Below are positions 17,947 to 27,538 of a stretch of DNA of 31,494 nucleotides, in pieces. Position 1 is the stretch's first letter; every line of letters starts with the position of its first letter. The notes under the pieces were generated by a model. The model searched no databases and had not been told where the DNA came from. It saw nothing but the letters and a program-made list of their open reading frames with translations. This DNA is from Coemansia sp. RSA 1804 (Eukaryota; Kickxellomycota; Kickxellomycetes; Kickxellales; Kickxellaceae), in assembly GCA_027578815.1 (NCBI GenBank), contig JANBTH010000138.1, positions 1-31,494 on the forward strand. Direction: 5' to 3'. Position numbers and translations under genes: made by a program.

Positions 17947-19266
17947 ATGCGAATATTAACAGTGCGAAAGCGACTAGCTGTGCTGAGCGCGCTATTTGCC
18001 TTGGCTGTGGTTGGTGCGTGCTGCAGGCTATCCAAGTATCTCAGAGTTTATGACAAACTCCTTTCCAGATCCAGAAACATCGATGTATATGGTCGGCACT
18101 CTGAGACATGGCCTTTGGCCGGACCGTTTCCATCTGGCCAGAACATCCTGTGGATGAGAACATCAGACCACCGGCAAACGCTCTCTGACTTTGCTGCGTA
18201 TCTAAAGACTGTGCATTCCAAGGTCAATGGCGAGGAGCTTTCCACATATTGCAAAGGAAGGAGCTTTGGCGAGGAACAAGTAAAAGCAGCCAATACAAGG
18301 TACCAGCATATTATTAGAGGCAGTCAACCGGGCAAAATATTTATTGCGGCAAATCTGTACAACAATGAAAAGATATTGCCCAACATGGCCGCACAGCTAG
18401 TTGAGCTTGCGCGTGTGCTAGGACCACAGCGTGTGTTTATCTCTATCTACGAGAACGCATCCCAGGACAGCACAACAGAAATACTGCAAGTGCTCAAGAG
18501 GGTGCTTTTATCCCTAGACATCCCACATAGCATCACGACGGACAAAAGAGAAAGACCAAAACAGCGGCACCGGATAGAGTATATGGCAGAGCTTCGCAAC
18601 CGTGCAATGGAGCCACTGTATAGAAACGAAACGGCATCTTTTGACAAGATTGTATTTGTAAACGACGTGTTTTTCTGCGTGCCGGATGTTCTTGAGCTGA
18701 TCCACCAAGCTGATAAGCAGAACGCGCATATGACCTGCGCTGAGGATTTTGCGCTTACGCATGGGAGCCTAACATTCTACGATACTTGGGTTGCTCGCGA
18801 CATGCTTGGACGAGCGTTCAAGCCAAAGCAGCGCAACATTGCAGACGATGGTGGAGCGCTTGTAGGACAGCTTCATGGACGGCCCTTTCAGGTTCAGTGC
18901 TGCTGGAACGGCATGACAGTGATCGATGCGCGAGTGTTTGCTGGGCGCGAGGGCATTAGGTTCAGACGAAGCGCTGAAAGCGAGTGCTCGGCGTCGGAAT
19001 GCTCACTTCTGTGCAACGACATGTGGGTCCGTGGGTTTGAGCGACTTGTTGTTGTGCCGCGAGTCAGAGTGTCGTACGAAATCCAGACCCGCGATTACTT
19101 GCGGATGCCTCTGCACGCTCCACGCGAAATGCCGTTTAGCGAAGGGCAGCCCGAGCAGAAGATTGCATTTAGACCGGCCCCAGAAACCGTGTACTGCCAT
19201 CCACTCAACGGCGCCGGATTGAGGGTTCCCGACGGTTCTGCATTGTTTGTGCCGCTTCTAGGTTAA
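17947..19266 (+). CDS. CMT1/CAP59-type alpha-1,3-mannosyltransferase (GT69)
   Basis: 439 residues with type II membrane topology: a basic N-terminus, then TM RLAVLSALFALAVVGACC (about 9-26) and a luminal domain. The Cap59/CMT1 family is recognised from AANLYNNEKILPNMAAQLVE (135-154), VFISIYENASQDSTTEIL (163-180), FDKIVFVNDVFFCVPDVLEL (232-251), CAEDF (264-268) and CCWNGM (318-323), with many paired cysteines near 347-356. In Cryptococcus the family makes capsule and glycolipid mannose linkages in the Golgi. Here the acceptor is unknown; cell-wall or glycosphingolipid glycans are likely. The only in-frame ATG near the TM is at 17947. Confidence 0.92.
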   Translation: MRILTVRKRLAVLSALFALAVVGACCRLSKYLRVYDKLLSRSRNIDVYGRHSETWPLAGPFPSGQNILWMRTSDHRQTLSDFAAYLKTVHSKVNGEELSTYCKGRSFGEEQVKAANTRYQHIIRGSQPGKIFIAANLYNNEKILPNMAAQLVELARVLGPQRVFISIYENASQDSTTEILQVLKRVLLSLDIPHSITTDKRERPKQRHRIEYMAELRNRAMEPLYRNETASFDKIVFVNDVFFCVPDVLELIHQADKQNAHMTCAEDFALTHGSLTFYDTWVARDMLGRAFKPKQRNIADDGGALVGQLHGRPFQVQCCWNGMTVIDARVFAGREGIRFRRSAESECSASECSLLCNDMWVRGFERLVVVPRVRVSYEIQTRDYLRMPLHAPREMPFSEGQPEQKIAFRPAPETVYCHPLNGAGLRVPDGSALFVPLLG

Positions 19267-20136
19267 TATCTTTCTCTGTGTTTTTGAAATGAAGGACAAT
19301 GATTTAACATCATCATCGGCCTTTCAATTTGCCTCTCGCACGTGATTTGTATTTCTTTTTTGAAGGGCTGCGCTGGCTTTTCCTAGCCAATGGCAGAACG
19401 CGGTTGTATGCGGGGAAGACGGCAAGAAAATTTTGTGTTTATTTTCAGGGATACAACTCAAAAAAATTAGAACGGATGCGTGTTGAAGGAACAGAGCAGC
19501 ATTTCCCCCTGCCAAACAGAACAAGCAAACCGAGCGAGGAAGAACTCGGGAGCTGCTACTGGCAAAACCTCGCTTTAGAGAACGGGTCAAACAATGCCGA
19601 GCACTCGAACGAACGAGGGAGAGGATGACGTAGAAAGATACAGGCCCGGATCGATGCGACCAGCCAAAACGCTTCGTCGTCTCCACAAAAACAACAGAAA
19701 AGCTTGTGGCAGAGGATTTTGATGGAGACAGAATTAAATTTTTTATTACTGACAGTTTTTTTTGCTCTCTACCGTTTTATTTCTACCTTACTAGTTGTTG
19801 ACCCCATTCACTCTACTCCCCTTTTCGTCCCTTTTTCTTTGCCTTGCTGAATCTCGTTCCACGATAGTACAAACCGCTTGAATAATACTCTTGGAAGCCC
19901 TTGTTTGTCGTTCTTATAAATTCCTGCCGTGCTTTTAATCTTTGTCAGCCAAAGCAAAGTGCATTTAGCTTCTTTTTAAGCAAGCGGCTTTTTTCTCTCG
20001 CATTTCAACATTTACCTTCCCTAAATATACTTGTGACAAAAAGGTGTTGAAGGGACCGCTTGCTTTTTTCTCTTTCATTGCATTGACCTAGCTCCCTTGT
20101 TAGCAGTTGTTTTAATTCACGCTTGTTTCGTTAGCA
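19267..20136. promoter_or_regulatory. KAP104 upstream region
   Basis: 870 bp without a credible gene. The distal half is mixed; the proximal half is CT/T-rich. A TATAAA lies at 19916-19921, about 220 bp before the ATG. A perfect inverted octamer (GCAAGCGG at 19980-19987; CCGCTTGC at 20056-20063) occurs 68 nt apart, each arm followed by a similar CTTTTTTCTCT tract. Functional meaning is unknown. Confidence 0.45.
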
Positions 20137-23100
20137 ATGGAGTGGCAACCAGAGCCCGAAAGTCTAAAGCAGCTAATCCAGCTCCTTAACAACACACAAA
20201 CTGCCGACAATGACGTCCAGCGAGAGAACAGCCAGGTACGTTTATCGTTTGCTCGCGTTTTATGCGTATATGCTTCTACGTTGTGAGTCTGGGCTGACTC
20301 GTATGGTCGAGATGCTTTCTCAATTGCACGCGAGGCCCGATTCGGAGCTGTAAAGTGGTTTTTGACTGCCCCTTTCTGTCTTGTTCAAAAAGTCCGCAAC
20401 AGAAGCTTTCCACCCTTGTGCAAATGCACAAACTGGAGCTAAGGACTTGGCAGGCCATGCTGTGCATATCTTTACTAACAACTAGCAATACCATTTATAC
20501 TAACATTGTTATTACCCTGGGGCTTGTCTACACTTTTGTCCAGAGCTAGCGTTTGGAGGAGCTGAGAAAAGTGCCAGACTTTGTCAACTACCTGCTGTTT
20601 GTTTTGGTTGTGATGAAAGAGGAGAGCTCGCTGGCGCGTGCGGTGGCAGGACTGCTTCTGAAGAACGCGGTGCGCAATGGCTTTAGCGATATCCCGCCGC
20701 ATATGCTGGACTACGTAAAGCGCATGTCGAGCGAGGCAATCGGCGACCCGGATAAGCTGGTGAGCCATACACTGGGCACAGTGGTGGCCACGATAGTTGT
20801 GCTGGGCAACATTAGGAATTGGCCGGAGATTCTCCCGCGGCTGATGCAGCTGCTGGACTCGGACGAATATCTGGTAGTTGAGGGGGCGTGGAACATTCTG
20901 TACAAGATCTGCGAGGAGTGCGACCACGATCTTGAGGAGCCGATGGACGATGGAACGCGCCCGCTGAACGTGATGCTTCCAAAGTTCTTGTTGTTCTTCA
21001 GCTCGGAATCGCCAGCGCTGCGCGACTACGCGATCTCAACGACCACTCTTTTTGTCGGACGGAGCTCGGAGTGCATGCAGCCGATGATGGACACGTTTGT
21101 AGTGGAGCTTTTCAAGCGGGCAAACGACGACAGCGCCAACGTGCTCCAGGCGGTGTGCAGGGCTGTGGTAGCGCTAGTGGAAACGCGCCCGGATAAGCTG
21201 ATGCCGGAGCTGGAGAACGTTGTCAACTACATGATCCACACGACGCAGCACAGCGACACTGACGTTGCCATGGCGGCGTGCGAATTCTGGCTCAGCTTCT
21301 GTGAGCAGGAGAAGCTTGTGGAGAATCTGAAGCCATTCCTCGGGCGCATCATCCCGACACTGATGCGCGGGATGGTGTACTCGGATGAGGATCTGGTGCA
21401 GCTGGACAAAGATGACAACAACGCAGTGGTTCCGGATCTGGATCAGGACATCAAGCCGCGCCATCACCGCGCACGCACACACGAGCACCACGCAGCCGAG
21501 GGCGACTCCGGACTATCAAACGGCGAAGGCGATGTGGAAGGCGATGACGACGATGACGACGATTGCTTCAGCGACGACGACGACGACGAGGATGTCTATG
21601 CCAAGTGGAATCTCCGCAAATGCTCAGCGGCGAGTCTTGACGTGATGTCGAGTACGTTTGGAGACCACATCCTGGAGTTTGTGCTGCCGGTTCTGCGGGA
21701 GGAACTGGAGAGCGAGGACTGGCGAATCAAGGAGGCGGGGATTCTTGCACTTGGCGCAATAGCTGACGGATGCATGTCTGGAATGGAGCCACACATGTCG
21801 ACACTGCTTCCATTCCTGATTCGCTGGTTCAAGGACGAGAAGGCGCTGGTGCGTTCGATTGCGTGTTGGTCGGCCAGCCGCTATGGCAAATGGGCGATAT
21901 TCGGGTCGGAGCCCAACACGATGAAGGTGTATCTGGAGCCGCTGCTTGGCGGACTGCTGGAGACGATGATGGACAACAACAAGCGTGTGCAGGAGGCGGC
22001 GTGCAGTGCGTTTGCCACGATTGAGGAGGACGCTGGATTGTACATGGTGCCGTACGTCCAGCCAGTGCTCGAGACGCTTGTCCGGGCGTTTGGGCTGTAC
22101 CAGAGGAAGAATATCATCATTCTGTACGATGCGGTTGGTACGCTTGCTGAGGCAGTTGGACCAGAGCTGAATCAGCCGCAGTATGTGCAGATGCTGATGC
22201 CGCCCATCATCGAGCGCTGGGACAACCTGCAGCCAGACGACCAGCACATGTTTCCGATATTCGAGTGTCTGTCAGCGACGGCGCTGGCGCTTGGTCCTGG
22301 ATTCAAGCCGTACGCGGAGCATGTGTACAGGCGCTGCGTGCAGATCATCACTACGACTCTGCAGATGTGTCAGCAGGCGTCGCAGGACACAGTTATCGAG
22401 CCGCCCAGCAAGGATCTTATTGTTGTTGCGCTTGATCTGATCAGCGCCATCGTGCAGGCGCTTGGCGAGGAGTCGCAGCCGCTCGTTGCGCAGCACAACA
22501 GCTTTACGCTGCATCTTGTTGGTATGTGCATGGTTGACCCGGAGGCCAATGTTCGGCAGTCGACGTTTGCGCTGCTGGGAGATCTCGCCATGTACTGTTA
22601 CCCGCTCCTCTTGCCGCAGCTGGATGGCATTATGCAGCAGCTGGTTCCCCAGATCGACCGCAACTTTTCACACCTTAATGTGTGCAACAACGCGACGTGG
22701 TCTGTTGGTGAGGTTGCGCTCAAGGCCGGCGAGGAGCGCATGGAGAGCTACGTTGGCCCGCTGCTTGAGCGTCTGGTGCCTCTGCTTAACAACGTGAACA
22801 CGCAGCTGACGCTTGCTGAGAACGCAGCAATCACCATTGGTCGTCTGGGACTTGTTTGCCCAGCGGCTGTGGCACCCCATCTCGATGCCTTTGCGCAGCG
22901 CTGGTGCATTGTGCTTGCGCCCGTCAAGGACAACGAGGAAAAGGCGTCTGCGTTCCGCGGAATGATGACGATGATTGGAACCAATCCGCAGGGCATCTCC
23001 AAGGCCTTTTTGTTCTTCTGCCAGGCTGCGCTCAACTGGCAGACGCCCGACCATGATCTGCTGGATATGTTTGTCCAGACGTTTGCTGGTCTCAAGCAGC

Positions 23101-23183
23101 TTGCTGGCAACGAGTGGGAATCCAGTCTGAGCCTGCTGGATCCCCAGGCCCGCCAGGCCATCAAGGACAGGTTCAACGCCTAA
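20137..23183 (+). CDS. KAP104: Transportin / karyopherin beta-2
   Basis: Exons 20137-20235 and 20550-23183 give 910 residues (human TNPO1 about 898, yeast Kap104 918). Exon 1 reads MEWQPEPESLKQLIQLLNN, the transportin N-terminus. The phase-0 junction continues RLEELRKVPDFVNYLLFVL. HEAT repeats follow throughout, with near-invariant blocks such as KWNLRKCSAASLDVMSS, DNNKRVQEAACSAFATIEED, NIIILYDAVGTLAEAVG, VCNNATWSVGEVALKAG and DNEEKASAFRGM. An acidic H8 loop (about 318-384, with runs of Asp) is present; in this family it releases cargo on RanGTP binding. It imports PY-NLS cargoes such as hnRNP proteins. The C-terminus is intact. Confidence 0.97.
20236..20549 (+). other. KAP104 intron 1 (314 nt, unusually long here)
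   Basis: Donor GTACGT, acceptor GAGCTAG. Two perfect TACTAAC branch-site heptamers lie at 20473-20479 and 20498-20504. It also contains two perfect palindromic arms: GAGTC/GACTC near 20284-20299 and a TTGTGCA/TGCACAA hairpin near 20417-20432. The intron is about three times the usual length in this window. Confidence 0.8.
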
Positions 23184-23442
23184 AAGGGTTGTGCAAACAT
23201 CCAATATGCTTTCTTTCTCCCGCCCTCTACTCTTCATTCGCCTTTGCCCACCGTGTTGCAAAGTGCTGGCAAAACCACTCCCCCTCTCCTATAGGCAGGT
23301 GATGGGTGACAATCTTTCCATGAGCTGTAAGAACTGCAGCTCCACTAATAGTCCCTTTTTGAAATTATAGCTTTTTTTTTTATCGTTTTTATAGTTTTTT
23401 TTCCCTCTTTTATAACCTCCAGAATCTAGAGAATACCACCCT

Positions 23443-26400
23443 CTATATGTCGTCCAGGTCAATATCCAAACAGTCAATCAGGTCATCGTCAACGCTGGCA
23501 GTGATCTCGTCTAGCTGGTCTGCATACCCAAGGCTCGGAAGCGACCACTGCTGCGACAATAGACCGCCAACGACGCCTTCGTCGGGGTAGATTTCGTCCA
23601 AATCGTTGCTGTCATCCTCATCACTGTCATTCGCATTGTCGCTGTCATTGCCATCGTCTGCGCTGCCGAATGCCGCATCCTCCAGCTCTGGTCCAGGACC
23701 GGCACGATGTGTTTCAGACATGTTTCTCAGCACAGTGCCATTGTGTGTGTCATAGCCGCTCGTCTCATGCAGCTCATCAGCACCTTCCTCGGCACCATGC
23801 GCAGCAGCGGAGACACAAAGCCGGTTAAGAAAGGCCTGTGCGCTCACAGCCCCGAGTCCGGTGGTCTCGTCCTCGCGACAGTACTCAATGATCCTTCTCC
23901 ACATTGCGTTTGTCTCGAGCAGACGGCGGCATCCCAGAATCACGCAGTGCGTGCGGGCGCGGGACAAGGCGACGTTGATGCGGTTCGGGTTGGAGATAAA
24001 ACCGATCTTGCTTGTCCGCACACACGACAGAATAATGACCTCGCGCTCGGATCCCTGGTATGCATCGACTGTGCTCACTTGCACGCGGGTCCGCTCGCCA
24101 AGAAACGATGCCAGCTGGTCCTTCAGCATGTCTGCCTGGGTCTTGTACAGCGCGATGATGCCAATGGACTCGGGGGACACGCCGCCCTGAACCAGCCGTC
24201 GGGTCAGTTGCACAGCCATGTCGATCTCGCCTTTGTTGAAGAACGACTGCGACTTGCCCTGCTGCTTCTCCTGTCCTGCAGTGTCGAGAAGGGAGAGCGG
24301 TGGGATCCCAGGAACCAGCGGCGGTCGGTCGTGCTTGGTTATGCCGTGGAGTAGTCTGCCGCCGTAGAACAGCTGGCTGCACAGCGACCCGATGCGCGGA
24401 TGGCATCGGTACTGCGTTGACAGAAACCGCGGCCCGTGGCCCATCTCCACCAGCCGATCAAACAGCGCCCGATCAAGGCCCTTCCCCTCCGCCTCCTTTG
24501 TTGCGCGTGTGGTGAGTGTGGGCGGCAGTTGCAGTGGGTCGCCCACAACGACCAGCCGCTGGCACCGCGCATTTACCAGGGCGATCAGCGCCATTGGCTC
24601 CACAATCTGGCACGCCTCGTCTAGTATAACAAGCGGGAAGCTGGCGCTCTGGAGTGCTGCCGCCCCTGCCGACAAGCATGTGGTGCCGATTACAAGCGTA
24701 TTGTCTATCGCTTCCTGCGATCGCTGCTGTCGCAGTCTTTGTATGGCCGAGCATATTGCGTCACGCTCCGACTCGTTGCTGGTTACCTCCAGCATCGTTT
24801 CGAGCTCCTTGATATCCTCGGCTGCACTGCTCGATGAACGACACACGTATGGCAGTATCTGCTTTGAGATCCGCTTGAGGTTGCCAACGCGCAGGAACTG
24901 GTCATACCCCTGTTTCAGTAGTGCCGCAAGCATGTTATCGACTGCAAAGTTTGTCATTGAAGAGACCAGCACCCGGAGTGGAGTGGCTGGTGATGGCTCT
25001 TTCGAATACTCGTCAAAGAAACCAGTCTGGTCATCCGTACCGCCGTTGTTGAATATGCTTGGAAACTCATTAGCAATCTCGTCCAGACAGATGACAATCA
25101 CGCTGACCATAAAGCTCTTTCCCGTCCCAAACGGTCCGTGCACCACGGTGATCGGCGAAGTGTCCTCGACTGGGATATAGATCGAGACTGCGGACATGAC
25201 GACCTGGCGCAGAATATCGACCTGGTTATCGTTCAGTCCAAACTCGCTCCGCTTTTCCTTCAACAGACCGGCAATCCAGTCAAGCACATCGCCATGTCTG
25301 AGTCCGTTAGATGGTGAGAGTGGCAACGACTGTGTATTGGCTTGCATCTCCAAGAGATGTGGCAGGATTGGAAGCGAAGTGGGGCTGAGACCGTCCTCAA
25401 TGCTGTCGATCATGCTCCAATCTGACGCTGAATCCAGGCAGCGGACAGCAACAATCCCAGAAACGGCCTTCTCAGCCGCACCCATCCGCTTCGTACCTGC
25501 GCTGCTGCGACTGCCTTTCTCGGCTCCGTCGTTGAATATCCGTGTCAGGACCCTTGCATCATCATCGCCCACAAGAGTCAGCTCCAGCGTGTTGCTCTTT
25601 GATGGTCCGAAAAACACGCTGCGTGCCAGGAGTGTTGTTTCTGTGCCAAAGTCCTCGCTGGTCGATATGGCCCACGTGTCGTCCTTGGAGTATCCAACAT
25701 AGTTCTCTCGTCGACTTAGCTCAAGAACAATGCTGTCCCCCTTTGCAAACGCAACCGCTCCCTTGCTACGCTGTGCTTTAAATGCGGTGCTGTCCAGAAA
25801 CGGCTGGCGAACCGTGCAGTCGTCGAAAAACAGCACTCCGACGCTCTTGCATGCCTGAGCAAGACTGGGGCCTTTGCTGCTGCCGAATTTGCTGTGTCCC
25901 TTGCGTTTCCACTGCGGTTTATGCTTCTGCACTGCTGCTCCGCTACTTGCTACTGAGCTGGAATCGACCAGCTGTTTCGAGCCCTCGTGCTTTTCGCGAG
26001 CCATGAAAAAGTATCTGATTGCAAGGGCCGAGAGTTCTGCCATCAGGTTCTCGCGAAGAAGCTCTGAAAACTTTTTCTGATAGATTGTCCAGTCGGTGAA
26101 ACCTACCGGCGCTACCAGTCTGCGTGGAGGACCGAAGAAGCCATAGCCCTTGGAAACGCTGACATGCTGTAACAGCTCGCCCCTCTTTGGGAAATGAAGA
26201 TATTGCGGTGTTTGCGATTCCGGCGGAGCAAATGGCGCTCGCTTTAGCACTGTCTTCTTATGTGCCACTAAATTGGTACCAACTGACGGTACTGTGGAAA
26301 CAACAGCGCAAGCTATTTCCCTGGCTGGTTCTGAATCCGATGACGTTACGCTGGATACTTGTCTACTCAGCTTGATCTTTTGCAACCCCTTACGCGCCAG

Positions 26401-27270
26401 CTTCGGTCTTGTCAAAGGATCTGTCGCTTCCGAAAGCAATGAGTTGTGCCGCCGTTTCAGTTTGCCCTGTAGCTGGAGCACAGATTCGTCCTTGCCCACA
26501 GACATACAATTGCTTTCGTCGCCTTTGAGACATTCGATCTGGATCAAGTACATGCCGCTATCAAGCTCGCTTCCTATCTCAATGGCCTTTGATTTTGGCA
26601 GCCGTGTGCTGGTCAATGTTCCGCCATTTTCGTCTCTTAGCACAATATGATGGTCTGCCTCGTCGAGCTGCATTGTTCCGTCCGACCACGTTTTGGCCTT
26701 TTTGGTCTTTTGGGTTGTGTAAAGAACTGTAAACTCTACACATTCCTTTGGTTTTTTATTGTCGTGCTCTTGCGATTCATCCTTTGATCCGCTGCTGCTG
26801 CTGCTGCTGCTGTTTCTGTTTTCGGCCTTACCAAGTGTGGTATTATTACTAGCCTTTGGCTCAGACCCGCTATCCAATTTAAGCTTTATTGGCTTTATTA
26901 GGCTTGCGGGTCTTTTGGAGCCCCTCGACAGTTTCGATGCTGAATGTTGTGCTATTCTGCCTCGTGAGAAACCCAGTTTAGAGCATGGCTCTAATATTGT
27001 TACCTCACTGCCATTCACAGTACTGCCTCCATCACTAGCCCTCTCAAGGCTCTGCTCTTCTTCAAGGGTCAAAAGATACCTTCCCACATCATACTCAATA
27101 GACAACTCGATCGTCTCCTTTGCTCGCAGACGGTGGCTGGCTATGCGAGAATTGCTGGTATCAAACAGAATTATTTCGTTTGCTTCGCTGTTGTAGCGTG
27201 CAAGGCCGTCCTGCCATGTCTTTGCCTTTTTCTGTTTTTGGTGTGTGTACAGTGCTGTGAATGAGCGCAT
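23443..27270 (-). CDS. ZGRF1-like SF1 helicase with two N-terminal DUF2439 domains
   Basis: A single-exon 1275-residue protein. Two homologous N-terminal modules lie at about 4-70 (FTALYTHQKQKKAKTWQDG) and 179-245 (FTVLYTTQKTKKAKTWSDG). They match the DUF2439 domain of ZGRF1, yeast Mte1 and S. pombe Dbl2. A variable Ser-rich region follows, then a UPF1-like superfamily 1 helicase: Walker A GPFGTGKS (712-719), DEAC (884-887), GDPLQLPP (910-917), QYRCHP (953-958), STVDAYQGSERE (1066-1077) and NVALSRAR (1099-1106). An acidic tail closes the protein (about 1196-1275). Relatives act on D-loops and recombination intermediates with FANCM-type helicases in the nucleus. I see no GRF zinc-finger cysteines. 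It lies about 270 bp downstream of the HIBADH gene on the same strand. Confidence 0.93.
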   Translation of the reverse strand: MRSFTALYTHQKQKKAKTWQDGLARYNSEANEIILFDTSNSRIASHRLRAKETIELSIEYDVGRYLLTLEEEQSLERASDGGSTVNGSEVTILEPCSKLGFSRGRIAQHSASKLSRGSKRPASLIKPIKLKLDSGSEPKASNNTTLGKAENRNSSSSSSSGSKDESQEHDNKKPKECVEFTVLYTTQKTKKAKTWSDGTMQLDEADHHIVLRDENGGTLTSTRLPKSKAIEIGSELDSGMYLIQIECLKGDESNCMSVGKDESVLQLQGKLKRRHNSLLSEATDPLTRPKLARKGLQKIKLSRQVSSVTSSDSEPAREIACAVVSTVPSVGTNLVAHKKTVLKRAPFAPPESQTPQYLHFPKRGELLQHVSVSKGYGFFGPPRRLVAPVGFTDWTIYQKKFSELLRENLMAELSALAIRYFFMAREKHEGSKQLVDSSSVASSGAAVQKHKPQWKRKGHSKFGSSKGPSLAQACKSVGVLFFDDCTVRQPFLDSTAFKAQRSKGAVAFAKGDSIVLELSRRENYVGYSKDDTWAISTSEDFGTETTLLARSVFFGPSKSNTLELTLVGDDDARVLTRIFNDGAEKGSRSSAGTKRMGAAEKAVSGIVAVRCLDSASDWSMIDSIEDGLSPTSLPILPHLLEMQANTQSLPLSPSNGLRHGDVLDWIAGLLKEKRSEFGLNDNQVDILRQVVMSAVSIYIPVEDTSPITVVHGPFGTGKSFMVSVIVICLDEIANEFPSIFNNGGTDDQTGFFDEYSKEPSPATPLRVLVSSMTNFAVDNMLAALLKQGYDQFLRVGNLKRISKQILPYVCRSSSSAAEDIKELETMLEVTSNESERDAICSAIQRLRQQRSQEAIDNTLVIGTTCLSAGAAALQSASFPLVILDEACQIVEPMALIALVNARCQRLVVVGDPLQLPPTLTTRATKEAEGKGLDRALFDRLVEMGHGPRFLSTQYRCHPRIGSLCSQLFYGGRLLHGITKHDRPPLVPGIPPLSLLDTAGQEKQQGKSQSFFNKGEIDMAVQLTRRLVQGGVSPESIGIIALYKTQADMLKDQLASFLGERTRVQVSTVDAYQGSEREVIILSCVRTSKIGFISNPNRINVALSRARTHCVILGCRRLLETNAMWRRIIEYCREDETTGLGAVSAQAFLNRLCVSAAAHGAEEGADELHETSGYDTHNGTVLRNMSETHRAGPGPELEDAAFGSADDGNDSDNANDSDEDDSNDLDEIYPDEGVVGGLLSQQWSLPSLGYADQLDEITASVDDDLIDCLDIDLDDI

Positions 27271-27538
27271 TGAACTAACTCCCCCTTTCTTCCGAATTAA
27301 CTAACTGCTTTCAAAAGTAAATTATAGACTATATTCAGGTATGAATTCGTGCGTGCACGGCAGAAAGAGGATAAAGAGAATAACGAAAGAGGGAAAAAGA
27401 AAACAAAGAAACGGCACAGTTAGCCCAGTCTGTCTATGACAAACAGCGCGTTTTCTCTTTGCCTGATCATTATTGACTTTGGTCATTCGTGCTGCGGAAT
27501 AAAACCCAATCTCTAATAAAATCCTAATAAAATCTTGA

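Noticed and set aside
19324..19686. 120-codon minus-strand ORF upstream of KAP104
   Set aside because: No domain, no splice signals and composition like the flanking promoter; not enough to call a gene.
20390..20460. Internal coding exon in the KAP104 intron (AAGCTTTCC...)
   Set aside because: There is an acceptor-like CAACAG but no usable GT donor, and transportin alignment is continuous without it.
21624..22247. 207-codon minus-strand ORF
   Set aside because: Antisense to KAP104 HEAT repeats; shadow.
24392..25180. 262-codon plus-strand ORF
   Set aside because: Antisense to the helicase core with conserved motifs on the other strand; a shadow ORF of GC-rich coding sequence.
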